Numbered from the stretch's first letter, positions 47,900 to 60,222 are shown. The stretch: 64,000 bases of DNA from Cantharellus purpuraceus (GCA_025174535.1 JALBUN010000011.1:310001-374000), one strand, 5' to 3'. Notes: generated by a model not told the origin, from the letters alone. Translations and numbers: made by a program.

Positions 47900-49735
47900 T
47901 CACCCAGATAACATCTCATGAACACTAGCCTCGTGCCGCTGTGAGCTGCCACCATGACCTTTTGGTGCTCTAACAATAAGATCTGCTTGCATCCTAAAAG
48001 TGAAACGTTAAGAGGCAATTCCCGCAAAGGAGCTATGAAGATTCATTCACAGTTTCATACGGAATAAGAGTTTACGATTGGTTTCTTGGATACGCTTCCC
48101 GGTCGTGAGTACCATGGCCAGCGTCGTAATGCGTGGATCCCGATTCCTTGCTTGTAATATCTGAAAATAATTTAGTACGCATAGTCGAGGAGTCAGCAGG
48201 GAAGGCAAATGTCGCCCTACCTTGTTTCGACTATCCACGCGAGCTTGAATCCCTCCAGCCTGTATTAGCCGAACAACCTGTCGTTCAATCTCCTCTACTT
48301 CCATCCCAAATACTTCACCCATGCGCTCGAGCCTAATTGACTGGAAAGGCTGGAAATACAACACGAGTGCACGATCCCGAATAAGTTCAGTCAGCTTTTG
48401 CACGTGTGGGGATAGATGGATATCGAGATAGTGGCGAGTCTTTCGGATACATGGATGAGAATTGCAGTCGCAAGGGTGGCCTAGCGATACCCGCTCACCG
48501 AATAGCGCTCTAAAAGTTCCAACACAGTCTTGAATTTTGAACCCATGTAGGCGTCGATCATTTCACGGATATGAGGCTCCTGTTCTATGCACATCCCGAA
48601 CGGCGCATTACCCAGCAAGTTGGCTTGTATCGCTGAGCGTGGTAGACATGCCAATGCACAAAGGGTGCCATAAATCGCAATGTCGCCTAAGGCCACCAGC
48701 TGAAGTCAAAGAGTAATACTAAGCGACATCCGATAATCATAGTACATGTATATCTTACAGTCCCTAGCCAATCTGCCATAGTTATTGCATGTCCAAGCTT
48801 TAGGAACCCGTAAGCAGCTTTAGAATAATTGCCCTGTCCGAGATGTCCCAACGCAATTGAAAAATCTAGCCTTGTTCGCACACAAGCCGGGTTCATGACG
48901 TTTGACTTTGCACCTGTTTCGTTCTTGGGACCAGCGGCTTCTAGAGCAGCCTCGGCTTTGAACACATATGTGACAATGTGCGCGTAATATCTCTGTTCGA
49001 TTAGCAACTGGACAGCAACAATAAGCAAGGCCCCAGAATATACAATCACCACTGTAGTATACCTGAAGAACGGATGCACACATGTCAATAACATGCTGGC
49101 TTGTTGTGCAGAATTCGCGTGATTTGGTGTAGCTCTTGAGCGACGCGCTATAGTCACCTGTAGAGTGGTAAAAGTAGCCCAAATCGCGATGCCCCATCTA
49201 TAAAGGTTGAACTAAACGTCCCTGGAAGGCAAGAACGAGGACCCACACGTATGCTCTCTTTTATCATGTTGCTCGTATACTGCTTCAATTCAACCTCAAG
49301 CCTGTTCTTCTCAGCCGCATTCCTTGCTGAAACTTCCTCGAGCCAACTCTGGTCTACGGGGACCGCATGCCTTGTTGATGGCAAGGCATTATAACCCTGG
49401 ACGGTGTTGGTGTACAGCGTCGTATTGGAAGTTTGGAGGATGGACTGAATAGCGAATTGCAGTGCCGCCGGTGCAAGAGTTGGCGCATGATTCGCGATAT
49501 GAATCAAACGATAAATAGCCATCAAGCCTGAAGAATAGGGGTCATTATATAAACTCGAGTGAACTTTGACCGTACCTCTGTAATTGGACATGTACGACTC
49601 GAGGTCAAATGGATGGTCGTCGTCCACAGGGACAGTGTCTCCGCGTTTCTGGACAGGCTTAGCACTGTATGAAGAATCTGCCTGGCCTGGAAGTTGGTCC
49701 CCTGCCGCTTCGTCAAATATCTCGTCGAGGTCCAT
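47900..49735 (-). CDS. CSN1: COP9 signalosome subunit 1 (CSN1)
   Basis: PCI-domain subunit of the COP9 signalosome, which removes Nedd8 from cullins in the nucleus and cytosol (family knowledge). The start is [14 protein letters not shown] at 49735. Helical-repeat (Rpn7-like) exons follow: [79 protein letters not shown] and [20 protein letters not shown]. The PCI part reads [35 protein letters not shown] and [21 protein letters not shown] last intron (donor inside AAACT|GTGAAT) leads to [17 protein letters not shown] and the stop at 47900, matching the usual CSN1 tail. Rpn7 is the nearest alternative, but the tail and PCI sequence favour CSN1. Complete, with many short introns. Confidence 0.9.
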
Positions 49736-50814
49736 TGCGGCTCTGAGTGGTGGCGGTCGACGCTTCGCTTACGTACTCTGACCAACTTGCGCCGCCATTG
49801 TCGCCCACCCGCCTTTTCCTTTCCATGTCTGTTCTTTCAGGTATTCTTTCAGGATCGCTGGTCGCTGGTGGAGTGCGTAAACTCTCTTATTTACGTGTCA
49901 AATCTAACCTCGACTTCAGATATACTACGCTTTCTTCTCTCAAGACTTGCAGTCTCGTACCTTGGCCCACCAGAGAGAGCGAGTCGTCTCATTCCATAGA
50001 AAATATGAATCATACTCACCAGACAGCTGTAATCCAGCCTCAAGTACTTAACAAAGCGACTGCAGGAACCACAGGTTCATGTACCACCATCGGCAGCAGA
50101 CCGTATCCACCACAACCCACGCAAAACCCTGCTGATGCAACGCTGGAATGAAGAAATTGTGGGGTTATTTAACACAGCGAGACGATTGGATAGGAAGCTT
50201 GTTGACTGGGGAAGGCGTCTTATCGGTGATAATGGACCACAATAGAAAGAATTTTCGGGTCATAGCAAGCGCTTCGACTGCGTGGAAAGGGGGCGTATTC
50301 AACAAGAATTGGCATGCGTTTAACTTACTCTATGCAGCCATCTTTGAGGGGCTCAATCCTGCCTGAGGCCCAATCTCAGGCAGGATTGGTCAATCCAGCG
50401 TCCGATGTCGGTATCATTGCAGAGCTTACACCGCAGCACCCTTCATCGATGTCATATTTTCTCCGGATTCTGGGTGATAATCACAGTTACAATATTCGAC
50501 ATGAATATTTGAATCCCTGTAGCCCCGTAAAGAAGACCTTTTGCTTATGTCCCACTCTGCAGCATGTCCATCAGATCATGACAAGCTTTGAGCGCATCAA
50601 TTTTCATGTCAGCTCCGATTCTAGGAATTTAATCCAAATTTACTCTATCAGCTGGTCCTATGCTCACAACTCGATTCCCTTCAGCCGTATATCCATGTCT
50701 GGAGACGCGCAGTAGCTACTTGACCCACTTGATGGCATTGGCATTGACAAAAATTTATGGTGAACTAGTCGCCCCAATATGTATATCATACATCACCATC
50801 TAGATCGACATCCA
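49736..50814. other. Intergenic region
   Basis: It contains the CSN1 promoter, short plus-strand ORFs without family features (49747-50151, 50148-50366) and the hairpin at 50354-50388. Confidence 0.4.
50354..50388. repeat. Perfect inverted repeat, 14-base arms
   Basis: CAATCCTGCCTGAG at 50354-50367 is exactly inverted at 50375-50388 with a seven-base loop. Arm length matches the hairpin at 46846, but the sequence is unrelated. Confidence 0.7.
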
Positions 50815-52473
50815 TCAAGAAGGATTGTCGCTGGGACCCTGCACAAGACCTGCTTCTAGCTCATCTACACCTATAAGTCTCGCTTGCGGATCATCCGGGC
50901 TTCCGTATACACTATAGGCTTTCTCTGACAAATTTCTCTGAGCCGCGGATGCCTGGGGAGTCGGCGTGACTACTGTAGGCGTTGATGTGGGGGTTGTGAA
51001 GGATAAGCATTGTGCACTCGCGCTTGGAGTAGAATGGGGTTGTTGTGCTATCATTGATGATGTGCGATTACTTCCCTTTTGGAATGCAAATCCAATGTAG
51101 GCGTTGGGGCAATCATCTGTAGGAAAGCGATACGCTCTGCAAACCCGACGATGACTACCAACCCAACATGAAAAGGTCAGAGGTACATACGCATATACGC
51201 TTCGAAAGAAGGGAAGTCCCAATGAGCTGTGAACTGGACTAGTAGTGGTCAAATTCCGGATTCCGACGTTGCAGAATCCTGGTGCACTGAATATTGAGTT
51301 ATTTCGCAAAAGGTTATCCTTGGAGTCAATCTGATAGCTGACGCCGTTGATATCCACTGCGAGGGGCACGTATGAACCTCCCGTTTGATTGCATATAAAG
51401 CCGTAAGTCCCCTCAGTTGGATCAAGATTGACCACTTTAACAGGGCCGGTGTAGTTTTCCGAGGTCATGTACGTCCAATCATTCGGTACATAGACATGTG
51501 CATTCACTTTGCAATGACGTAAATTCAGTGGCACCATATTCCAAACATATCACTTACCTGTATTCAAGTAACTAAGTAAGGGGTTCCCATATGGAAGGAA
51601 GGAGCCATTGCTTCCACGAAAACCATCGATTTGAATTACGAATGGTGAGTCCCAAGAGGGGTCAGGGGTTTCAGCCTGAATCCAGTTGATTGTGCCCTCG
51701 AAGTCATTTGGATCGAGCGCGCCGATGGTGATGTGGGACGTGTTGAGATGGTTTCCTAAGCGGAGGCCAACTACCGGGTTGAGGAGCTCCCCGGCGTTGT
51801 GAAGAAGTGTAAATGGGTGTGTGTTTCGCAGTGTTTCGTTGGTGGGGCTGACGAAGATCCCCAGGTAGCCATCAGCAAACCGCTGGTTGAAATTTTGCGA
51901 CATGCGCTCAACAAGATCTGAAGGATCATGAGAGTTCATTTGGAACAGATGACCTGAGAAGATAACATACTGAATGGCGTATTTTTGCTAGTGAGGACGC
52001 CGCCAAAGGAGATTGTATCTTGTGCCAGTACCCCGCCAAGGTCTGTGTTATTTGTGACCCACGAAGGACTAGTCATCTATACAATCCTATGTCACGCAGG
52101 GAAACTGCAAGCACAAAATCTCCATACCTCATAAGTGGAAGAAAGTGTTGGGTTGAACAAGTTGCCTCCAGCACAGAATACACAATCATCAGAGTTAACA
52201 GCCAACACATCTGAAGCCAAGTCAATAGCGAGCGGCTCTGTTGCTGGTGGTGTGCCGATCAGGACATCGTTTACATAGTAGTACCAGGAAAGAGTGTAAT
52301 CCGAGATGGCACTGGGCCCAGAAAGAGTGAGGCTGACCCAGTCTAAAGCACAATTATCAATAAAAAAAATATGCTTGAACGTGTGTTTCTATTGTGCAAA
52401 CTCGCCTGGAGCTGATGCCGAAAGGTGTAAAAAGGTCGAAAATGCGAGTAGCTTGAGTGAATGATGCGCCATG
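50815..52473 (-). CDS. Secreted aspartic-peptidase-like protein, probably inactive
   Basis: Pepsin-fold (A1) protein with altered active sites. From ATG 52473 the N-terminus MAHHSLKLLAFSTFLHLSAS is a clear signal peptide; the following intron (52344-52406) needs a GC donor (GCGAGT). A1 landmarks follow in order: VNDVLIGTPPATEPL, FNPTLSSTYE, GGVLAQDTISFGGV, GYLGIFVSP, NPVVGLRLG, ITIGALDPNDFEGTINWI, LGLPFFRSVYA and AYRFPTDDCPNAYIGFAF. The first catalytic triad DTG reads DLA (AIDLASDVLAV). The second, across an intron, reads NTV (SYLNTVNAHVYVP), so the catalytic Asp is Asn. A Ser/Thr-rich tail follows. It is divergent from a membrane protein gene. It could bind peptides or inhibitors rather than cut. 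Fold confidence is high; the exact 5' end is fair. Confidence 0.8.
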
Positions 52474-53057
52474 AAGGTACGCTGAAAAGAGGCTGGACTC
52501 TGCTAGAAGCTGCTGTTCGTCTAAAGGTACAAACCCATGGGTACACGGGAGCACACATCTCATGTAGTGGATAGTGTTCCAACAATAACCGAGCCATGCC
52601 GGATCACAGCCCGTTCGCCGAGAATGGCAGCAGAACTTTGATCTATATCCTTCGGGAAGGCACATTGGGCTGGTTTAGGACTATAAGCATGATTTGGAGG
52701 TTTGGAAAGTGATACACCAAGGATGACGGGGGAGAAGTGAATGAAAAGATGAACATAACTAGAACAACGACTTACAGGAAAACGATGGCTTGCTTGATAA
52801 ACGTGCTTTAGCACTCAACTTGATTAGTGACACTTACACTCAAACAGGATTAGTGCAGGGGAACTGCAGTGACATATGACAATGGAGACCTCCAAAGGCG
52901 TGGCATCTGATGACGAAATCATTACCTTGAGGAGTAGACGGCCAAGTCCTGAGAATGGCGATTTCCTAGTATGGTTATATCATTATTGATCTGGCATCCC
53001 AAGGCTGAACACTGGTGGTTTGCTTGCATCTCCATCGCTCCTTGTGAGTAGGCCGCA
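52474..53057. promoter_or_regulatory. Divergent promoter of aspartic-peptidase-like and membrane protein genes
   Basis: A 584-base region separates the two start codons. Minus-strand ORFs here (52560-52814) do not join to the peptidase-like gene and have no family features. Confidence 0.4.
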
Positions 53058-55566
53058 ATGGCGACCTACACTCTCTTGCATTACCCCGTCTCCACCTCGG
53101 TGACCGTGGAGCACTGGCAGCCTGAGTCTGAGGTCTCCAGTGCTGTCCAGACTCCCTCATCCGTTCCCCAGCCTCACGATAGGGATATTTCAACAGCAAG
53201 CGCATCTCACCCTCTCTTGGAACAGGCTGAGTCTGAGGTCTCCAGTGCTGTCCAGACACCCGCACCCGTTCCTAAGCCTCACTCTCAGGACAACTCAATG
53301 ACAAGCGCGTCCTTGGAACACCCTGACCAGGAGCCTGAGGTCCCCGATACTGCTCGAACACCCGCACCCATTCCTCAGCCTCACTTTCAGGGTAATTCAA
53401 TGGCAAGCGCGTCCTACGCTCTCTTGGACCACCCTTTCTCCACTTCGAGGCCCTTGGAACAGCCTGAGCCTGAGGTCCCCAATACTGCCCAGACACTCGC
53501 ACCCGTTTTCAAGCCTCACTTTCAGGATGATTCATTTTCCAAAGAGGGTCGTATCAAACAGTCTCATCCTATGTTCCAGGAGAGCAAGCTCATGGCTGCC
53601 GTGAAACTCATCTGGAGGACTTCGTTTCTTCCTGTACTGGCAGTCGCATATCTGGCCTTCTGCTTCATGTGTCATTTCAAGCTCATCCGTATTCAGAGCA
53701 TGTCTGACCCGTTGGATCATCTTAGTCAGTTCAACCTACTTGCCATACATTGTTTCCTCTTACCTGGCTCCTAGATCTCTTCAAATCTGGTGTCACGTCG
53801 ATTAGCATTCTTTACGTATCACTCAGTCTCCTCCCTATTACTTCCCTTATTTCCGACCTCAAGGTGAGAGGAACATCACAAATACGCAGACAAGATAGTC
53901 ACACTGGAGCAGAGCGAAGAATTTTTCAGGACACTTTCGAGAAATCACTCCGGCGTTCCGCTGTCTTCAATTAACGCCATTTCCCTCCCCTCCTATGGCT
54001 TGCGCGAGAGTCTGACAACGCTGTTTCGCCGAGACGCTTCTGGATACTTTGCCATTGCCTTCATCGCCAGCCTCATTGCCCTCGCCACTTCCACAGTCGC
54101 GCCCGCCATTCTCTCGGTTGATACTATCCTGTTCGATGGCGAAATTACGGCTCTTTCCGTCGGGGCAATAACTAGAAATAGTGTCCTGAAGTATGTCTCG
54201 TGCAGGTTCCCTTCTCAGACGCTACTCAGTTCTGTCACCTTGTAGTACCAGCGACGTCACGCAACCACAGGTGGTTGGCCCTTCCGACACAATTAATACG
54301 CTTAGTCCTCAGAGTGGAGCCGTTGCCTGGGCCGAGTCCTCCCTTCATACTAACGTCTCATTTCAGAGTCCCATTGTAAACGAAACCGCATACATCATCC
54401 CGACACCGCCGAATCTTCCACCTAACGTGAGAGGCAAATGGATCTCGGATGTGGCTGTCCTGAAGCCTACCTGCGAGTGGATTGCACCGCACACCCAGGC
54501 TGCTAGAGTAAACTTTTCCTCTTTTGAGGACCATCTTTCGATGATTTTGACGTCAAAAAACATCGGAATCACCATAGACGTCTCAAATTGTGAGTACCTT
54601 TTGGCTCTAATATTGAAGTCTCTGTGTTACCCACCGCTCGCAGTCAATCAAGACTCATTCGCGATGGAATCCATGGAAGGTAGCTGGTTCAACGCCCTAG
54701 GCACTGAAGGCATTGCCAATGGGAGCAAAACTATTTATGACTTGAATACCATGGACGACCTCACCAATGGTGCGATGGCTTGGATGTTGCATCGGTGTAC
54801 TGCCGGCTGCGGACCAATTTTTTTAGACCAATCCATCAATCTCACTTTCGGGCCCGAGGTCAACTTTACCCACGTTGTCGATATTGCAGGGAATAGCGCC
54901 GATATCACCTTTCTTTATTGCACCCCCAATGCTCAAATCGAGACACACCAGATAAGCAACGACGGCCAAGGCACTCTAACCGTCGGACGCAAAGTGTCGA
55001 CACCCCAGGGCAATCTCCATCCTGCCCAAACATCCTTGATGATGTCTTTTACGTTTTTGGGTTTCGACACCGCCGGCCCCACAATACCAACGAACGTCTC
55101 AGGTCTCGGCAACGAGGCGCTATTCAACTTCATTTTTGGCAATCCGTCTCCAATACCCGCGGAGCTTAGCCCACTTCCCATCAGCCAGATTTCCACAACG
55201 TATGGCCGAATTCTGACGAGTGCTGCCAAGCCCTTCGTCAACGGTAGCTTAGGAACGGCTTTGGTCCCCGCTCGCATGGCAATGAAGATACCTGTCTTTG
55301 CAGCGTCGGTGTCGCACATTATCGCTTCAACTGTGTTGTATACCCTCCTAGCTGCGTTTGGAATAGGATGCTACTTCCGAAGGCAGGTTCCGCCTTTCAC
55401 CTTCCTCTCAGTCGCTGCGTCGCTCGCCAAGTCGGACATGTCGCCGATACTTGACCAGCTGAAGGAGTCAGGCAGTCCACTTCTAGATAATGATCCCGTT
55501 GCGTCATCATTTAGTGGTGCGCGTGTGCTGTTGGAGGAAGGACAGGTGCTCAGGTTGCGTGTATAA
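53058..55566 (+). CDS. Four-TM membrane protein with N-terminal tandem repeat, unknown function
   Basis: Not matched to a named family. The N-terminal 150 residues are Pro/Ser/Glu-rich and built of four related units (core E-S/P-E-V-x3-A-x-T-x-A-P-V-P-x-P-H). TM helices: about VKLIWRTSFLPVLAVAYLAF; SISILYVSLSLLPITSLI, reached through an intron whose acceptor is CTCCTAG at 53774; YFAIAFIASLIALATSTVAP; and near the C-terminus HIIASTVLYTLLAAFGIGCY. Between TM3 and TM4 lies a large region of about 360 residues with many N-glycosylation sequons (NVS, NET, NFT, NLT, NVSG) and Cys pairs, likely extracellular. A short cytosolic tail ends EEGQVLRLRV. This layout recalls large fungal membrane proteins with DUF3433-like halves, but I cannot confirm that. 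Confidence 0.75.
53110..53541 (+). repeat. Four imperfect tandem units inside the membrane protein gene
   Basis: Units begin near 53110, 53226, 53322 and 53464, each around 80-140 bases. They share GAGGTC(T/C)CC, (C/A)CACCCGCACCC and AAGCCTCACTTTCAGG-like stretches. The unit in between carries an extra block (TACGCTCTCTTGGACCACCC) that also occurs before the first unit. Copy number may vary between strains. Confidence 0.7.
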
Positions 55567-56318
55567 TAAAGAAGAGGATGGTGAATGGAACATGTACAGT
55601 ACATATGTCTTCGGTTAATTTGTCTCGCTAGTCGTTATCCGTGCCTATAAAGGCCATTCTGCTTGGCGTGATGTAACTCTACACAAGTTTTGCAGTTATC
55701 TTGTATGGACTCATGAGTTGATTCGAATTCTGCCCGTGCCGTACAAGGTAACATAAATATCCAATTTCATTTCTCATATACAAATGTGATAATCGACGCA
55801 CCGCGGTGTGGCAGTGCTGCAGATTGGTACAGCCTCCAGAGCTAGCTCCATGCACGCACCATAGATTTGATGTTTCGAGAAGAGATCCGCATTTGAATTA
55901 GAATACGTAATAGGAAAGGGTTCTGCCTTTTCGGACTAGTATATATAGATCTGATGTCCAAGATCCGACGCACCTAATTAGAGCATCAGCTAGTACACTT
56001 CATGTGGTTTCTCAATACATATAACCATGATCACAACAAGGCTTCGCTTCTACAGCATATGCACTGGAAGGAACCATTCCCAGAGGGCAGCCTGTCGCCA
56101 CAAGGCGCGCAATCATGACTGTGATCTTTCTATCAATACATAAAACACGATCACCCAAGGATTCGTTCGCTTTGACAAAGTCTCTATGGAAGACATTCCC
56201 AGAGCTCAAACACTCGAATGTCGTGTTACTTGTTGTAAAATAGTAAAAAAGTGTACAATGCTGGATAACGACTTCGCCATAGCCTCAACGTCCCCCCCGG
56301 TCTCTGATCTCGAAGAGG
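55567..56318. other. Intergenic region with a two-unit repeat
   Basis: Convergent 3' flanks of the membrane protein and Argonaute genes. No gene is seen apart from the diverged repeat at 56013-56207. Confidence 0.4.
56013..56207 (+). repeat. Diverged tandem pair, about 75 bases per unit
   Basis: Units 56013-56088 and 56134-56207 both run from CAATACATA through an ACGATCAC/ATGATCAC block to ACATTCCCAGAG/CCATTCCCAGAG, with roughly two thirds identity by eye and a 45-base gap. Confidence 0.55.
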
Positions 56319-59300
56319 TCATATATAAAACATGCTAGTCGCCACGTTGGGATGGACGCCTCGTCCCCATAGGCGTTGTGCTTGTTTAAATACCTCTTTT
56401 TCGTTGGAACTACCTGATCCGCTGGACCCAGACGGCATATTCAAAAGGTCATGGATGTAAAGTCGTCCTTTCTCACAGACCAAATCTGCATAATACGCTA
56501 GAAGAAAAAAGTCAGCGTAGCCTTGTGGTCAATCTGCCCAACAAACTCACCCGGTGGAACGAGGCTCACCGCTTTTGTCGCACGCGCATAGATATAACTG
56601 GAGTAATTGATTAGCCCCTGCGCCGCATCAGCGCCAAAGTTGTTTTCGTCGTGTATAACCGTGTAATGTGTAGGCCTGGTCTGGCCTTGCAAACCCCCAT
56701 GTGCTTGTAAATAAAAATCAAATTCATAGATGGCCTATAGGTCCTAAGAGATACGACGAGGGACGACAGCAAAAGAGCTTACTGTGACACCTCGATCAAC
56801 GACAGTCCCCGGCCTCGGATTACCAAGATGGTCAGCAGATTCGGCAGTTGTTGGATAGAACCTCGTATGATGTCGTTTGCCGCAAATGATGATGGTCAAC
56901 TTCGGCCGGTAGGTCATTCCAGCCCCGCCTACACTCTTGAACGCTTCTAAAAACTTCGGGTCTGCACAGGATTCTCAGTCCAATTGACTTAACGCCTGCT
57001 TTCATTAGACTTACATTCTTCCCGCAGAACAGTGACAAACTGGCCCTCGGATACCCCGTCTCTGAAAACGATGATGCGATCTGGCAGCTTACCCCCTCGG
57101 TTTTTCTTGAAAAGCAAAAGTCGCTCGACCATCATTGCAGCCAGCTCCTCAATCATCTATTTCTCGTATATTAGCATATACAGCTAAAAAGGTCAACACG
57201 TTGGCTTCTCACCTCTTTCTTTGATTCTTGCAGTCTCAGAGACGCAGGATACAAGCAATGATCCGGGTCGTAAGAAGCTGGGATCATGGACTGAGATGAG
57301 AAGTTGATAGTGAAGACATAGTCGGAAAGTATTACCGACGACGCCCGCGATTGAAGGTGTTCCCTTTGCACTTCCAGGACTAGATTCTCCAGGTTAGTTG
57401 TCCGCTGCCATTCGCTAAAGTCAAGAAACGCACCCTGGATGCGTTACATCCATGCCAACCAGCATTGTGAGCACTCCAGAAAGCCATCGTTTTGAGGATA
57501 CCCCGTCCAGAGTATGATTAAGACCACCAAGTTTTGTATTGATCTTGAGTGCAACGTTTGCCATGTACTGCATTTGTCCCTTCTCCTTGCAGATCTTAGC
57601 ATTTTGAACGCAAGTCGCAGGAATACCAAGTTCAATGTCACAGATACGTCGAACGGTGGCATAAACGCGCTTGTCTGCGTTTGAGAGAATGACGAGAACG
57701 AAGCTACAGGCCTTCATGTGTCCAATTGACTCAACCAATTTCTTATGGAGCGCATTGCCGTCCTTTTGTTCAGAAGCAATATTAGCTCCGCGAATCAGAT
57801 GCGGCTTCCCGACTCTCATCCCAGCAGCAAGGCAAGAATCCTGAAATGTCTTGATCAAGGTAAGTAATGCGGGATCTTGAGGATTGGCAAAGTCAGAACG
57901 GCTTCCTGTAATGACAAGATAAACACCCCAGTTATCCAGTTGCTGTCCTTTGTAAAATTTTCGGTCCTGCAGGTTCCAGCTTGCTTTATCCTTTTTGACA
58001 ATCGCAGGTTTGTTCTGTGCGTACACCAGGTGAGGCGGCTCGAGTATACGCGCAGGGACAACAGCCATTTCTGGACTGATGCTGACACCAAAGGCGTTGA
58101 GAGTTTGATTCTCGGAGTTAGTGAGACCGAGGGAAGGGAGGCCTTGATGCACTATGGAACGTGCATTGTCTGCGGGGGGGTTACATGCGTATTTGATCAT
58201 CTCTGCCGTGTGGTTATCAGATAATTTCCCCCTGAATGGCTGGTTTGGAAGGATTTGGCAGAGTTCTGCGGGCACAAAGTTCGGTTTCTCTTTGGTTCCG
58301 AGATCAACGAGAAGATCAGGTCTCTTTAAGGGTGCTTTGTATTCTGACGAGGGCATGAGGGTGGCTTAGATATAGGCAAGGCATAGATAAATATTACTTC
58401 TTTGGAAATACTGTGAAACAGTGACCATGCCCCCGAGCTCCTCACATTGAAAGCGTACTTGATTCGCCGACTGCCTAGAGACCTTGCGTACAGTCTTCTT
58501 TGGTCGGTAAGTCAGCTGTAGGATACGAGGAAGTACGCCGTGCATAAGAACCAGGCTAAGAGGAATGTGGAAATTCGGTTAGCTCACATGTGTCGGACTG
58601 ACTCGAACTCCCTCGACAAATTTGTCCGCGAGACCACCGTATGATGCATTAGCGAATTCAAGCATAGCTTGCGCGAGATTCTGCTCCTTATAAAATGCGG
58701 TATAGCAGACATTGACGTTCACCATCAGTGAATTCAACGTGGGCCGTACAGAGCTGTAAAACCCCTACAAAAACGTATGCATTTGTGGGGATCGAGGCGC
58801 GTTGGTTTGGACCTACCTTCCAGGCCTCTAAACCAGCTCCCAAATTGAGGCTTTCTCCGCCCTTGAAAAAAAAACGGTCTCTTCCGACTTTGATCCCATT
58901 ACGTACGCTCGAGGGAAATTTGGCTTGGATGATGTTCAGTGCAGAAAGCAAAGGTGCGATATTGTATGATCGTGAGGAGCCATTCGTATAGCTATACACA
59001 TTGGTTTCAGTGTTAAATTGCTGGTGCGGTCGCTGCTGACCTTTTCAGACCATCCAAGTCAATTTCATTCACGTAGGTGATCGTGATAGCATAAGTTTTG
59101 GAATCTCCACTGGGTCCCTTCTCATCATCATCGAACAACTTTATTGTGATCTCTAAAGGTTTGTTATTCGGAGTGGGTAGCTTGTTAGCGGCGACCAGCT
59201 TTTCACTCCCGTCATGCGCCACAACATTTCTGTACGGCTGAAATTCCGGTGCGTCCTCAAGAATTTGAAGAAGACGCTTTCGTATTCTTTTGATCTTTGT

Positions 59301-59722
59301 TTCAGGGTGAAACGAGATACTGTATTCGTATATAGGGCTTTTCTGAATTGTCATCGGAAAGTAGTTGGCTCGAACTGCGATGGCTTTCCCTTCCGCACCG
59401 TAACCAGGACGTAGGGGAAGATCGCCATTGGTGTTTTTGACTTTGAGCTTACTGAATTTTTGAATGAGTTGGTCGCCTTCGCTAACCAGGCTGGGCTTGA
59501 TATTGCCAGGCGTGCCGGGAGAAAATATGACAGAGCCCTGCAGTTATGCTTAATATTGTTTCGAGGTCTGGGTTAAAGTGTGGTTCCTACAGTAGGGGCA
59601 CCACGGCCTCGACCTCGGTCTCCGCCGCTACCTCTGGGATCTCCAGCCCCACCGCGATGATATCCGCCTCGACCACCTCTGTCACCACCACGGCCCCTTC
59701 CACGAAAATCACCACGACGCAT
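56319..59722 (-). CDS. Argonaute protein
   Basis: Small-RNA-guided silencing effector. ATG 59722 opens an Arg/Gly-rich tail ([20 protein letters not shown]) as in many fungal and metazoan Argonautes. The N domain follows ([25 protein letters not shown]), then linker and PAZ exons in the 58.2-59 kb part, then MID ([19 protein letters not shown]) and PIWI. PIWI blocks include [23 protein letters not shown] (first catalytic Asp), [10 protein letters not shown] (second Asp), [46 protein letters not shown] (final His) and an end reading [16 protein letters not shown]. The D-D-H residues are present, so slicing is possible; the glutamate finger was not checked. About a dozen short introns. Complete at both ends. 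Confidence 0.95.
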
Positions 59723-60222
59723 TGTAGATGGAGTTTGCAGTCCGATACTCGAGCGGTTTAGTTGCTCGTTTGCCAGCGCACTCTGGTGGTAGGTGGTCTT
59801 AAGGAGAGACCTTCATGCAATTAGCGCCCTTGCAACGAGGTTGGCACATGTATTCCATTTGCAATACCGTGATCACTGTGAAGCCGGCGGTGGAACAGGG
59901 GACCTTCCACAACTGAGACAAGCGCTTGGCACCAATTTCCGTTAACAATATACACGCGGCATGACTCGCCTGATTACGTAATAATGTGGTAGACCATTTG
60001 TATTCGGGACACCAGGAAACCCTACACAACAGAACATTATAAATGAGTTGTAGGGGTGCTTACGTGTTTAGCTGTTCATGCCACTGAGATCAGGGAATGG
60101 AGTGTTTGGGGGTTACAAAAATCCAACAGGCCAAGAACTGGGTATAAGCGCAGTACAGCGGCTCATCGTTTGGTATCACATATTATAGGGATGCGATGCG
60201 AAGCTCCTTCCATGGGAATTAA
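59723..60222. other. Intergenic spacer
   Basis: The Argonaute promoter side and the ATG7 3' flank. No gene or repeat is seen. Confidence 0.5.

Noticed and set aside
50148..50366. Short plus-strand ORF next to the hairpin
   Set aside because: Short, no family features, and its end lies in the hairpin.
53272..53502. Minus-strand ORFs across the tandem repeat
   Set aside because: Open only because the repeat unit lacks stops in that frame; the plus-strand frame continues into TM helices.
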